In this document: piece after piece, positions 1 through 8,850 of the stretch
How the letters are laid out: each line of letters begins with the position of its first letter
Numbering within the stretch: position 1 is the first letter of the stretch
NCBI RefSeq assembly: GCF_026239735.1
Contig: NZ_JAPIVT010000005.1
Span: 186,001 to 250,000, forward strand
Direction of reading: 5' to 3'
DNA length: 64,000 nucleotides
From: Pedobacter sp. MC2016-05
GTDB taxonomy: Bacteria; Bacteroidota; Bacteroidia; Sphingobacteriales; Sphingobacteriaceae
Translations under genes and position numbers: made by a program
Notes under the pieces: generated by a model
What the model was told of the DNA's origin: nothing
Seen by the model: only the letters and a program-made list of their open reading frames with translations
The model's database searches: none

Positions 1-537
1 TCCAGCTGGAAAGATGCCTTAAATAGGGGCTACCTGCAAACTGATTTTATGGATCAAATTAAAGTTCCACAAAATGGTACGTTGGAATATAAGGTAAAAA
101 TGCCCTTTGAACGCAAGGCGGAAGAGGTTTTTGATAATATTTGGAGCATTGGCGGGAGTAGAGGATGGTATTTTATGGACTGGCTTTGGCAGCTGAGAGG
201 TTTTTTAGATAAAATTTTCGGCGGCGTGGGCACACGCAGAGGTAGAACCAGTAATATTGATCTTCAAGCTGGTGATGTGCTTGATTTCTGGCGGGTGCTT
301 TTAGCCGACAAAAAGAATAAACGATTATTACTTTATGCCGAAATGAAAGTACCTGGCGAAGCCTGGCTAGAATTCAAACTGGTAGAATTTCATGGCCAGG
401 CGTTTTTATCGCAAATTGCTACCTTCAGGCCGAAAGGTTTGTGGGGAAGGATGTATTGGTACGCCATGTGGCCATTTCATATTGTATTGTTTAAGGGTAT
501 GGCTAAACAGATTACTACTTTTCAGCCGGAATCTTAA
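1..537 (+). CDS. C-terminal part of an SDR-type protein with DUF2867 domain (5' truncated)
   Basis: The reading frame is open from the first base of the window, so the true start lies upstream; about 178 codons are visible. The visible part is rich in Trp and aromatic residues (SIGGSRGWYFMDWLWQLRG, then GVGTRRGR, then MYWYAMWPFH) and resembles the DUF2867 domain that follows an NAD(P)-binding Rossmann domain in a family of atypical short-chain dehydrogenases. The Rossmann part is outside the window, so cofactor and substrate cannot be judged. A 40-codon membrane gene follows after 36 bases on the same strand and may be co-transcribed. The family assignment is by resemblance only; an internal ATG at 49 is not a likely start because the frame and the domain continue upstream of it. 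Confidence 0.7.
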   Translation, partial: SSWKDALNRGYLQTDFMDQIKVPQNGTLEYKVKMPFERKAEEVFDNIWSIGGSRGWYFMDWLWQLRGFLDKIFGGVGTRRGRTSNIDLQAGDVLDFWRVLLADKKNKRLLLYAEMKVPGEAWLEFKLVEFHGQAFLSQIATFRPKGLWGRMYWYAMWPFHIVLFKGMAKQITTFQPES

Positions 538-573
538 TCCAATTTTGTTAGCTTTGCTGCTTAAACGAAAAAA

Positions 574-696
574 ATGCCAAATCAGGACCACGATTATTCC
601 TTCTGGACTAAATATAAACGCTTTGCAAGTACAGAAATTTTAATGTACTTAATTATGATTGTTGGGATTGCATTAGGTATTATTTTTTTAAGTTAA
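574..696 (+). CDS. 40-residue single-span membrane protein
   Basis: This short frame starts with ATG (MPNQDHDYSFWTKYKRF) and ends with one hydrophobic segment of about 17 residues (MYLIMIVGIALGIIFLS), giving a cytoplasmic charged N-terminus and a C-terminal membrane anchor. It starts 36 bases after the SDR/DUF2867 gene, with an A-rich stretch before the ATG as is usual where Shine-Dalgarno sequences are weak. Its last 17 bases overlap the 3' end of the convergent DUF3857 gene. Topology and reading frame look natural and the composition is that of a real small membrane protein, but I recognise no family and can propose no function. Confidence 0.6.
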   Translation: MPNQDHDYSFWTKYKRFASTEILMYLIMIVGIALGIIFLS

Positions 697-2587
697 GGAT
701 CAACTTCAAATTATCGGCAGTATTTACGTCGGTCATAAACTTTGCGAATAAGCTATATTTTTCGGAAGGAAATGTTCCGTCGTTAATTTTGATTTTTCTG
801 TAGTAAATGATTTTTCTACCCTCAACAGTTACCTTCGATTCATAAGACCCAAAATCACTTTCCAGTTTTTTATTCATCGGTAAAATAAAATCAGCTAATA
901 CGTTTTCTGGAATCGAATAAGTGATGGTGTCTTCATCAGTATAGCCTCTATTTATATAAACAGGAAGCTTTCTTACTTTTATTTCCGGAATATCTCTCGA
1001 GATATTAAAAGCATTTAACTGTAGATACATCTTATTGTTTTGCACTGGCGCATATTGACGGATATTAACTTTAACATCTTCTGTAATTTTCGGATTATCA
1101 GTTTTATCTCTTAAGTAAGTGATGTTTTCGAAATTTATATGATCAAGATTATACCAAATTTTAAGTGCTTTATGTTGCTCGGTTATTGATTTTTCGATGT
1201 TTGATTCATGATTATCGTATTGGGCGCCCGAAAAAACCGTTTGCATATTGCCTAGAGCTGTACCATCATCACTAAGACTCAAATTTACGTTTCTTATCTG
1301 AAGATTGTTTTGTACACTTAGTTTAGGTGTTCTAAGTAATTTTCCGCCTTCAGGAGTACAGGCAAATACCAGCCGGTCATCCGTAAAATCTCCTAAAAAC
1401 CCAAAAGGAATTTTTTGATTCGTACATTCCAGCCAGGTCGTATCGCCTTTAAGTGGCAAACAGAGAATGATGTGATTACCCTGAGCCATATCTGCAAATT
1501 GAGGGTCAAGACTTATTTTTTCGCTTCCAGCTTCCACTACGCAATAATAAGATTCTATATCAACAGCTTTCAACATACTTTGCATGTAGTTTACAAGCGC
1601 TTTACAATCTCCATATCCTAAACGATCGACCTCACTTACCGCGATAGGCTGTAAACCACCGATACCGATTTGAACACTGATGTATCGCGTTTTATCTTGC
1701 AAATACTGATAAATTTTCCTGGCTTTATCTTTATCTGTTTTTTCATCCTTTGCCAAATCTTTCACCATCGTTATGGTAGCTGGCGGCAAGCTATTTCGCT
1801 GTTTAATCAGATCATCATAAACCCATTTCCCCAACTCCTCCCAATTTTGATAACTACCCTTGTGGTTGTAATAAGTAAACTGTTTAGGCGCAATTTGAAT
1901 GCTTGTTCTATAAGTTTCGGGGTTAGGACTAAAGGGTTCACTTTTAACAGCTACGATATTGCTGGCTTTCCATACCATTTTCTTTTGCTTTTCATCTGTA
2001 GAAATCTCTGGTTCCATAGCATAACTAACAGTTTTTATGCGCACCTCATCAGTTGGTTTACAAATAAAAGTATAAGAACTTTTTTCCACCGAAACATCAT
2101 CGCCACGCTTTGGGACCCATCTGGGAATAATTAAATTCTGTTTGTTACGAATTTCATAATTGTAAACGATGGTATACGGATATTGATTCACATTCGGCAG
2201 ATAATGCTTTACGCGGCTATCTACGAACAAGGAAAAACCATCTGCTGCACTTACATCACTAAAGTCATTTTGCGTAAACTTGGTTATTGGTTTACCAACA
2301 GCATTGTAAACTTCACCCTTTATTGTTTTTATAGCGGTATTTTTATCATAGTTCAATACCAGCCTTGCTTCATCTTCTCCATTTTCGTTGAATACAGTAA
2401 TCGCTTTCTTTACGGTTAACAATACGTTTTCCGGCGAACGCATATCAACCAATATTTGCTCATTTCTGATACAAGAGTTAGCTCTGTATTTGAGTGGTCC
2501 GGGGATTAAATCAGCATCGTAATTATCCTGTGAAAAAGCGGTGTCAATCAAAGTAAAAAGGCATATTATAATAAGTTTGTATTTCAT
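680..2587 (-). CDS. Exported DUF3857 / transglutaminase-like protein, triad intact
   Basis: This 635-residue protein has a signal peptide (cleavage near AFSQ, residue 20), an N-terminal DUF3857 beta-sandwich (about 25-240) and a transglutaminase-like core (about 260-400). The catalytic residues appear to be present: Cys328 in GYGDCKALV, His372 in GNHIIL and an acidic residue at Glu387 in TWLECT, where Asp is more usual. A C-terminal beta-rich region follows. Proteins of this type in Bacteroidota are periplasmic or surface proteins of uncertain substrate. It starts one base after the stop of the upstream paralogue, so the two form an operon and may act together. Its stop overlaps the convergent 40-residue gene. 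Confidence 0.88.
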   Translation of the reverse strand: MKYKLIIICLFTLIDTAFSQDNYDADLIPGPLKYRANSCIRNEQILVDMRSPENVLLTVKKAITVFNENGEDEARLVLNYDKNTAIKTIKGEVYNAVGKPITKFTQNDFSDVSAADGFSLFVDSRVKHYLPNVNQYPYTIVYNYEIRNKQNLIIPRWVPKRGDDVSVEKSSYTFICKPTDEVRIKTVSYAMEPEISTDEKQKKMVWKASNIVAVKSEPFSPNPETYRTSIQIAPKQFTYYNHKGSYQNWEELGKWVYDDLIKQRNSLPPATITMVKDLAKDEKTDKDKARKIYQYLQDKTRYISVQIGIGGLQPIAVSEVDRLGYGDCKALVNYMQSMLKAVDIESYYCVVEAGSEKISLDPQFADMAQGNHIILCLPLKGDTTWLECTNQKIPFGFLGDFTDDRLVFACTPEGGKLLRTPKLSVQNNLQIRNVNLSLSDDGTALGNMQTVFSGAQYDNHESNIEKSITEQHKALKIWYNLDHINFENITYLRDKTDNPKITEDVKVNIRQYAPVQNNKMYLQLNAFNISRDIPEIKVRKLPVYINRGYTDEDTITYSIPENVLADFILPMNKKLESDFGSYESKVTVEGRKIIYYRKIKINDGTFPSEKYSLFAKFMTDVNTADNLKLILNLKK

Positions 2588-2588
2588 A

Positions 2589-4562
2589 TTATTCGCCTTT
2601 TCTTAATAAATATTCTACCTTTTGATTTTGGATTATTTTACTATAAAATTCCTTTAGAAATGGATACTCATCTGGCTGATAAACAGCGTTGTTAAATTGC
2701 AATATCTGGCTCAATGACAAGGTGTTATTATCCAATTGAGTTTGCAGCAGATACTTACCACCACCGTTGGGTAAGCCAATAGCCAAATTTTTTGGTTTTT
2801 CTACTAAATTATACTTTGCTGGCAGTTCGATATTGATGATAATCCTTTCATCAGATGCTGCACCCAAATCAACAGGATAAGTTCTGATATTTAAATTGAA
2901 AGGGTTTTTTGAAATAGCGTTAATAAAAAACGGACTTAAATAAAACTCATCTTTATTTGCTCCATCGTTCATGGTAAATTCTATTTCGTATTTTTCAGTA
3001 AGCGCATTTTCTGCACTGTCTAAATTGCTAATCACATGATCGGAAATCTTTATCTTAACCAACCGTTCGTCCAGTTTTTCTACAAATTCATCAGTAGAGG
3101 TGTATCTTTTAATTTCTTTCCTTTTGGCAAAAGCGGCATAGCCTTGATAAATAGTAGTTAATGTGCCCACTATTTTACCCTCGTTAGTGAGTTTTCCATT
3201 CAAAATGTAATTGGTTACTGTTTTCTGGCTTGCTTTTAAATCAATCCAATACGATGGTTTTTTAAGATTTATTACTCTACCCTGATCATTCATGCAACGT
3301 AAAGGCAGCAAACCGAAAGGCAGAAGTGGTTCGGTAGCATCGAGCATGTAGCTCTTATCACCAATGTTTAATTTGGCAACTACATAATTAAAATCGCTGA
3401 TTACAGGATAAAGTTTATTTATCGTGCCATTCTCACGGGTAGATAGAATAACGGCTTCAGCATCAAGGTTTGCAGCAGAAAGTGCCGCAATTAGATTTAA
3501 ATTCAAATCAGCAACGTTTCCCGATCTGTTATCGAAGGATTTCTTGATGTTTTCCGCACAATAAATTCCGTAATAGTTATCCCACTTAATTTGTTTTTTA
3601 ATGTAGTTTAAAATGGCTTTCGCTTTAGTCAGATCGTCTGGTGCATCTTTAATTATAGAAGGGATAAGATCTTTATACATATCCTTACGCTTCATTTGTG
3701 ATCCAAACGATTTATCGCTGGACAGTTCGTAATCAATATCTTTCCATGTTTTTGTGTACGATGTTTTGCCCCCGGACGGATTGGTAACATCAGAAAGTTC
3801 GAAATAAATAGCTGATTTAAAATTACTTGGAGCGGTCATATTATCTTCCTCAATGAATGCGGGTATATCTTTCATCAGGTAAGTAATTTTGGAGCAATCT
3901 ATATTTGCGCCATTAATGCGCAAACATTCTTTAGCTAATTCAACCTTCTGATCGCTTAGCTTTTGATAACCCCTAAGGGAAACATTGTAATTGTAAATAC
4001 CCGGAATGTAAACCAGATACTCACTGATCACCTTTGGTATTTCCCACTGAAACTCCCATGTTTTGAAATTAAACAGGTTTGGAGATTTTAACCTGTAGCT
4101 ATATTCTATTATCGATCCTTCCTTCAAATTCGGTAGCGTAAATTTCAAAACCTTCGTATACTTTGATCGGTTCTCGAAAAATATAGCTTTTTTATCCATA
4201 GGTGTTGCAACAAACTTACCGTCAGTATAGTTAAACGTTGATGCGGTTAAATCGTTGATGGTTTCTTCCCGAGAATCATCCTTATACAAAGGCACTACGA
4301 CATTTGCGTTTTCGAATCCCTCTTTGTTATAAATCTTGATTTTTACATGGTAATCGAAAATAAGTTCAAGCCTTCCTGTAGCATCATCGATATCTATCCT
4401 TGCTGTACCAAATTCTTTGAGCACTATTGCATTTGCGTTACTGTCAAGCTTGTTTCGGTCAAATTCGTAATCATCATAGGTAATGGCTCCAAAATTAAAG
4501 TTCTGAGCAAAAACCGGTATGTATGCGGAAATTAGTAAGAGAAAAAGTACTAGTTTTTTCAT
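2589..4562 (-). CDS. Exported DUF3857 protein with degenerate transglutaminase domain
   Basis: I chose the ATG at 4562 (657 residues) because it begins a clean signal peptide (MKKLVLFLLLISAYIPVFAQ); an upstream in-frame ATG at 4589 would add nine polar residues before it. The layout matches the downstream paralogue: DUF3857 domain, then a transglutaminase fold (about 310-425). Two of the three triad positions are changed: the Cys position reads RSGNVADL (Val350) and the His position reads SDFNYVV (Tyr393), while Asp408 in MLDATE is kept. It is therefore probably a non-catalytic, binding version of the fold. One base separates it from the active-looking paralogue, which suggests a paired enzyme/pseudo-enzyme arrangement; this is inference. 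Confidence 0.85.
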   Translation of the reverse strand: MKKLVLFLLLISAYIPVFAQNFNFGAITYDDYEFDRNKLDSNANAIVLKEFGTARIDIDDATGRLELIFDYHVKIKIYNKEGFENANVVVPLYKDDSREETINDLTASTFNYTDGKFVATPMDKKAIFFENRSKYTKVLKFTLPNLKEGSIIEYSYRLKSPNLFNFKTWEFQWEIPKVISEYLVYIPGIYNYNVSLRGYQKLSDQKVELAKECLRINGANIDCSKITYLMKDIPAFIEEDNMTAPSNFKSAIYFELSDVTNPSGGKTSYTKTWKDIDYELSSDKSFGSQMKRKDMYKDLIPSIIKDAPDDLTKAKAILNYIKKQIKWDNYYGIYCAENIKKSFDNRSGNVADLNLNLIAALSAANLDAEAVILSTRENGTINKLYPVISDFNYVVAKLNIGDKSYMLDATEPLLPFGLLPLRCMNDQGRVINLKKPSYWIDLKASQKTVTNYILNGKLTNEGKIVGTLTTIYQGYAAFAKRKEIKRYTSTDEFVEKLDERLVKIKISDHVISNLDSAENALTEKYEIEFTMNDGANKDEFYLSPFFINAISKNPFNLNIRTYPVDLGAASDERIIINIELPAKYNLVEKPKNLAIGLPNGGGKYLLQTQLDNNTLSLSQILQFNNAVYQPDEYPFLKEFYSKIIQNQKVEYLLRKGE

Positions 4563-4743
4563 AGAGTGCGTCTTTAAATTTTGCAGCAATTTAAAGCTAG
4601 CATTTAATATTCAGAAATAATTTGAAAATTATATTTCGAATTTAATACGGTGTTTTACAAACAAATCAATCCTTTTTAGCACTTTTGGATAAACATAATT
4701 TTCGATGCAGTAAGACGCTGTATTCTTTCTCTTATTCAATAAA

Positions 4744-5697
4744 ATGAAATTAAATTTAAAACGTCCATTAGCATTTTTCGATTTAGAAGCTACTGGTATA
4801 AATGTAGGTGCTGATAGAATAGTAGAAATTGCGATTTTAAAAGCATATCCAGACGGTAAAGAAGAGGTTAAAACCTGGCGTGTAAATCCAGAAATGCCAA
4901 TTCCATTACAAACTTCTTTAATTCATGGCATTTACGATGAAGACATTGCAAACGAGCCAACGTTTAAAGTGTTAGCAAAAGAAATTGCCGAATTTATCGG
5001 AGAAAGTGATTTGGCGGGCTACAACTCAAATAAGTTTGATATTCCGATGTTGTTGGAAGAATTTTTAAGAGCTGATGTAGATTTTGATATGAACCAACGC
5101 AAATTCGTTGATGTTCAGAATATTTTCCACCAGATGGAGCAACGTACATTAAAAGCAGCTTATAAATTTTATTGCCAGGAAGATTTAATAAACGCTCATG
5201 CTGCAGAGGCAGATGTAATAGCAACTTATAAAGTTTTGCTTGGTCAGCTAGAGATGTACAAGGAAAAAGAATTTGAAGATAAACAGGGCAACAAAAGCAT
5301 TCCTGTTGTGAATGATGTAGATGCCTTACACGTATTTACTAACATACATAAGCCAGTAGATTTTGCTGGCAGAATGGTTTATAATGATAAAAATGAGGTT
5401 TGTTTTAACTTCGGAAAACACAAAGGAAAAACGACCGAACAAGTTTTTGCTGTTGAACCAAGTTATTATGCCTGGATGAAACAAGGTGATTTTCCTTTAT
5501 ACACGAAGAAAAAACTGGATGAGGAATGGGCAAAATTTAATGCCAAGAAAAACGAAAACCGCACCCCAAAACCACAACCAACGGCTGCTGCGCAAAAGCC
5601 ACAATATCAACAAAAGCCTCAGCAAAAACCAGATAAGCCTGCACAACCTATTAATAACGATATGCTTGAGCAGCTAAAGATGAAATTTGGTAAGTAA
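4744..5697 (+). CDS. DnaQ-like 3'-5' exonuclease with ExoX-like C-terminal module
   Basis: This 317-residue protein begins with a DEDDh exonuclease domain (about 8-170): Asp13 and Glu15 in FFDLEATG, Asp99 in SNKFDIP, His152 and Asp157 in HAAEADV. The five metal/catalytic residues of the family are thus present. A second small module (about 215-260, FNFGKHKGKTTEQVF and PSYYAWM) resembles the C-terminal DUF3820-like part found in ExoX-type exonucleases. The end is a low-complexity Pro/Gln/Lys linker (about 275-300) and a short tail (MLEQLKMKFGK), perhaps a partner-binding peptide. Role: proofreading or repair-type degradation of 3' DNA or RNA ends in the cytoplasm. It stands before the M1 peptidase gene with 27 bases between them. 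Confidence 0.9.
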   Translation: MKLNLKRPLAFFDLEATGINVGADRIVEIAILKAYPDGKEEVKTWRVNPEMPIPLQTSLIHGIYDEDIANEPTFKVLAKEIAEFIGESDLAGYNSNKFDIPMLLEEFLRADVDFDMNQRKFVDVQNIFHQMEQRTLKAAYKFYCQEDLINAHAAEADVIATYKVLLGQLEMYKEKEFEDKQGNKSIPVVNDVDALHVFTNIHKPVDFAGRMVYNDKNEVCFNFGKHKGKTTEQVFAVEPSYYAWMKQGDFPLYTKKKLDEEWAKFNAKKNENRTPKPQPTAAAQKPQYQQKPQQKPDKPAQPINNDMLEQLKMKFGK

Positions 5698-5724
5698 GCA
5701 GACGGTATTAAGGTTTGATTTAAA

Positions 5725-7590
5725 ATGAAAGTGATTAAAATATTTAGCATTATACTTTTTTCTGTAGTATATGCAAAGGCTCAGGTTCAATTGCCTATTG
5801 AACCGGTTTTTCAGAATACATACAACAAAGAGACCCGTAGTGTTAGTGGAAAACCAGGGAAAAACTATTGGCAAAACTCTTCAAAATACGATTTAAAGGT
5901 TGATTTTAATCCCTCAACACGGTTGTTAAAGGGTAAGGTGGATGTAGTTTATATCAACAACAGCCCCGATACACTAAAAGAAATTTGGTTCAAAATCTAC
6001 CCAAATTTGTATAAAAAGGGTTCGATCAGAAAATCAAAAATAGCAGATTCTGATTTGGGTGAGGGCGTACAAATTACAGCCGCAGCCCTAAACAATAGTC
6101 AGTTAGCGTTAGGGAGTTTGCAAATTGACGGCGCGAATATGCATATCATGATTCAACCGCTTTTACCTGGTAAAAGCATCAAGTTTAACTTCGACTACAA
6201 TTATACTTTAAACAAGGGCTCGCACATTCGTACCGGACAAGTGGATGATGGCTCGCATTTTATAGCTTATTTCTTTCCTAGAATTGCCGTTTACGATGAT
6301 GTGGATGGCTGGAACAAATATCCTTATACAGGAGCAGAAGAATTTTACAACGATTTCGATCAGTTTAATGCAGAGATTAAAGTTCCTGGTGGGTATGCCG
6401 TTTGGGCTACAGGCGATTTAAAAAATGCTAATGAAGTATTTTATAAAGAAATCGCCACTAGAATCGCTTCAGCAGAAAAAAATGATGGAATTGTAGATGT
6501 GATTACAGAAAAGGATTTGGCAATGAAACAGGTAACTAAGCCCAATACTTTTAACACCTTTAAATTCGAAGCCAAAAATGTTACCGATTTTGTGTTTGCT
6601 TTAAGTGATCACTATCTATGGAAATCAACCAGCTTGATGGTTGATCCAAAAACAAAAAGGAGAACCAGGGTTGATGCTGTTTTTAACGCTAAGCACAAAG
6701 ACTATTATGAAGTGATTGATTTTGCTCGTAAAACTGTTGAATCAATGAGTTACAAATTTCCGAAATGGCCATTTCCATATAATCATGAAACGATTTTCGA
6801 TGGTTTAGACCAAATGGAATATCCGATGATGGTTAATGATAAGCCAGTTGATAATAGGGAAGATGCGATTACTTTAACAGATCACGAAATTTTCCACACC
6901 ATGTTCCCATTTTATATGGGTATAAATGAGACCAAATATGGTTGGATGGATGAAGGCTGGGCCACGATAGGTGAGTGGCTAATTTCACCAATGATCGATT
7001 CCACCATCGTTGATGAATATGGTATTCAGCCAACAGCAGCTTCATCAGGAAATAAAGATGATTCTCCCATCATGACATTAACACCTGACTTAAAAGGATC
7101 TGGAAGTTTTACCAATTCTTATCCGAAACCTGGTTTAGCGTATTTGTATGTTAAAGATTATCTTGGCGAGGAGTTGTTTACTAAAGCGCTTCACAACTAC
7201 ATCAACAATTGGAACGGGAAACACCCAATGCCTTACGATTTCTTTAACAGTATGAATGAAGGAAGTGGAAAAAATTTAAACTGGTTTTGGAAGTCATGGT
7301 TTTTTGAGGGCGGCGTTTTGGATATGGCAATTAAATCGGTGGATAAAACAGACACTGGTTATTCAATAAAAATTGAAAATAAAGGGATTAAAGCGTTACC
7401 GATTGATTTGGTGTTAAACTATGCAGATGGATCAAAAGAAACCAATCATAGTACGATCGCTGTATGGCAGGATGGCGCAAAGGAAGTGCAAATCGAAATT
7501 AAAACTTCGAAAAAACTGAATAAAGTAACAATGGGCAGTAGTCATGTTCCAGACAAAGTGAAAAGTGATAATACTTATAATGTAAACTAA
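5725..7590 (+). CDS. M1-family (gluzincin) metallopeptidase, exported
   Basis: This 621-residue zinc aminopeptidase has a signal peptide (MKVIKIFSIILFSVVYAKAQ). The zinc site is complete: HEIFH with His387, Glu388 and His391, then Glu410 in WMDEGWA, the 18-residue spacing of the family. The substrate N-terminus-binding GxMEN loop is present in altered form as DQMEYP (362-367). An N-terminal beta-sandwich (about 50-290) precedes the catalytic domain and a short beta domain ends the protein. It is likely a periplasmic aminopeptidase acting on peptides. A strong hairpin terminator follows the stop, shared with the convergent small exported-protein gene. Confidence 0.92.
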   Translation: MKVIKIFSIILFSVVYAKAQVQLPIEPVFQNTYNKETRSVSGKPGKNYWQNSSKYDLKVDFNPSTRLLKGKVDVVYINNSPDTLKEIWFKIYPNLYKKGSIRKSKIADSDLGEGVQITAAALNNSQLALGSLQIDGANMHIMIQPLLPGKSIKFNFDYNYTLNKGSHIRTGQVDDGSHFIAYFFPRIAVYDDVDGWNKYPYTGAEEFYNDFDQFNAEIKVPGGYAVWATGDLKNANEVFYKEIATRIASAEKNDGIVDVITEKDLAMKQVTKPNTFNTFKFEAKNVTDFVFALSDHYLWKSTSLMVDPKTKRRTRVDAVFNAKHKDYYEVIDFARKTVESMSYKFPKWPFPYNHETIFDGLDQMEYPMMVNDKPVDNREDAITLTDHEIFHTMFPFYMGINETKYGWMDEGWATIGEWLISPMIDSTIVDEYGIQPTAASSGNKDDSPIMTLTPDLKGSGSFTNSYPKPGLAYLYVKDYLGEELFTKALHNYINNWNGKHPMPYDFFNSMNEGSGKNLNWFWKSWFFEGGVLDMAIKSVDKTDTGYSIKIENKGIKALPIDLVLNYADGSKETNHSTIAVWQDGAKEVQIEIKTSKKLNKVTMGSSHVPDKVKSDNTYNVN

Positions 7591-7594
7591 TCAT

Positions 7595-7624
7595 AAAAAA
7601 AGAGGCTTAAAGCCTCTTTTTTTA
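7595..7624. terminator. Bidirectional rho-independent terminator
   Basis: A stem AGAGGCT (7601-7607) / AGCCTCT (7611-7617) with loop TAA is flanked by A residues on the left and T residues on the right, so it can work on both strands. It lies between the convergent M1 peptidase gene and the 167-codon gene at 7626. Confidence 0.85.
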
Positions 7625-7625
7625 T

Positions 7626-8129
7626 TTAACGTCTACCATGTTTTTCTCTATGTCCTCTAGAAAATAAACTAGCATTAACTCTTTGATCGTGACGTCTATA
7701 ATCTACGCGTTGTGGCCTGTAATGGTTTCGCGGTGCGTTATAACGACCCCTGTTTCCGCCGCCATATGATGAACGAAATACATTCTTATGGTTAGAATAT
7801 CTAACTCTATGCGTATTGTAACTGCGATATGGGCTGTTTCCGTATACAACCACTTTTCTTCCACGGTGTAAATCATAGCCTCTATATCTAGCTGGTAAAT
7901 ATCTAGATCGAGTCCAGCGATTTCCATTTAAATAAACAAACTGGCGTTGCGGAACATAATAATAAGACTGTACTTCAGGTAAGTAATAGTAATTTACGTT
8001 TTGATAACCAACAGGAACCCAAGCCGGTTGCGCACCAATGTTAACATTAATACTTACCTGGGCGTTAGATTGATTTGATGTTAAAGCCACGATACCTACA
8101 ATCGCGGAGATGATAAATAACTTTTTCAT
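7626..8129 (-). CDS. Small exported basic Tyr/Arg-rich protein (tandem paralogue 1)
   Basis: This 167-residue protein has a signal peptide (cleavage after SNQSNA near residue 23) and starts its mature part with QVSINVNIGAQPAW. It shares with its two upstream neighbours the block YYYLPEVQSYYYVPQRQFVY, followed by a phrase about a fourth strand (YLPARYRGYDLHRGRKVVV). The C-terminal 70 residues are different from the paralogues: very rich in Arg, Tyr, His and Asn, with a calculated strongly basic character. I recognise no enzymatic motif; the charge suggests binding to cell-surface polyanions, which is inference. It ends at the bidirectional terminator shared with the M1 peptidase gene. Confidence 0.75.
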   Translation of the reverse strand: MKKLFIISAIVGIVALTSNQSNAQVSINVNIGAQPAWVPVGYQNVNYYYLPEVQSYYYVPQRQFVYLNGNRWTRSRYLPARYRGYDLHRGRKVVVYGNSPYRSYNTHRVRYSNHKNVFRSSYGGGNRGRYNAPRNHYRPQRVDYRRHDQRVNASLFSRGHREKHGRR

Positions 8130-8199
8130 AATCGGTTCTATTTGTGTGTTTAATACAAATTCAAACGCTATGCCAAAAAATCTATTGTAACAGAGATAT

Positions 8200-8223
8200 A
8201 AAAAAAGAGCTTCTTCGAAGCCC
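8200..8223 (-). terminator. Rho-independent terminator of tandem paralogue 2
   Basis: On the minus strand GGGCTTC, loop GAA, GAAGCTC is followed by a run of T. It lies 20 bases after the stop at 8243, so each paralogue seems to be transcribed as its own unit. Confidence 0.8.
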
Positions 8224-8242
8224 TTCCTTAATCACTTAACAA

Positions 8243-8752
8243 TTATTTGTGTTTTCCCTTTCCGTTTCCTTTGCCATGGTTACCATTTCCTTTGTTCGCT
8301 TTACCGTATATTTTTTTCGCTTGTCCAGGTGGCATTCCATGTGGATGACCTTTTACCACGTAGTATTTGCTGTCGCGGCTATCTCTTATGACCAACTGAC
8401 CTTTGTTACCTTTGAATTTTCCGTATTTAACCTTATCATTCTTAAAATTTAGATAAGGTTTTGGAGAGTTAATTACCACTTTATACCCATTGTATAAATC
8501 GTAATTTCCGTATCTCGATGGTAGATTGTTCGCAAAAACCCAGTCGTTTCCATTTAAATATACAAATTGCTTTTTCGGAACATAGTAGTAACTTTCCACA
8601 TCTGGAAGATAATAGTAATCAACGTGATCATAACCAGTGGGTCCCCAAAGCGGCTGTGAACCAATATTTACATTCAAATTTACTTGAGCCTTTGCCGGCA
8701 TGCTGAGGAACGAAATCATCATTACTACAGCTACTAAAAATAATCTTTTCAT
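8243..8752 (-). CDS. Small exported basic protein (tandem paralogue 2)
   Basis: The ATG at 8752 (169 residues) is preferred over one at 8782 because it starts the signal peptide directly (MKRLFLVAVVMMISF, cleavage after PAKA). The mature start QVNLNVNIGSQPLWG and the block YYYLPDVESYYYVPKKQFVY are nearly identical to those of paralogue 3, with GPTGYDHVD shared exactly. The middle ends with LVIRDSRDSKYYVVK, also shared with paralogue 3. The tail is a Lys/Gly/Asn/His low-complexity stretch (KANKGNGNHGKGNGKGKHK). Function unknown. It lies between two of its own kind, each followed by a separate terminator, which points to stepwise tandem duplication. Confidence 0.75.
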   Translation of the reverse strand: MKRLFLVAVVMMISFLSMPAKAQVNLNVNIGSQPLWGPTGYDHVDYYYLPDVESYYYVPKKQFVYLNGNDWVFANNLPSRYGNYDLYNGYKVVINSPKPYLNFKNDKVKYGKFKGNKGQLVIRDSRDSKYYVVKGHPHGMPPGQAKKIYGKANKGNGNHGKGNGKGKHK

Positions 8753-8802
8753 AATCGATTTAATTTGTGTTGATAGACCCATATTTCCAAAAGGCGTGCC
8801 AC

Positions 8803-8831
8803 AAAAAAAGGGAGCTTCTTTCGAAACTCCC
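8803..8831 (-). terminator. Rho-independent terminator of tandem paralogue 3
   Basis: On the minus strand GGGAGTTTC, loop GAAA, GAAGCTCCC forms a nine-pair stem followed by seven T. It lies just after the stop at 8851. Confidence 0.85.
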
Positions 8832-8850
8832 TAATCACAACTAAATCACG

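Noticed and set aside
1670..2134. 154-codon open frame on the plus strand
   Set aside because: It is antisense to the DUF3857 gene and has low-complexity aromatic composition.
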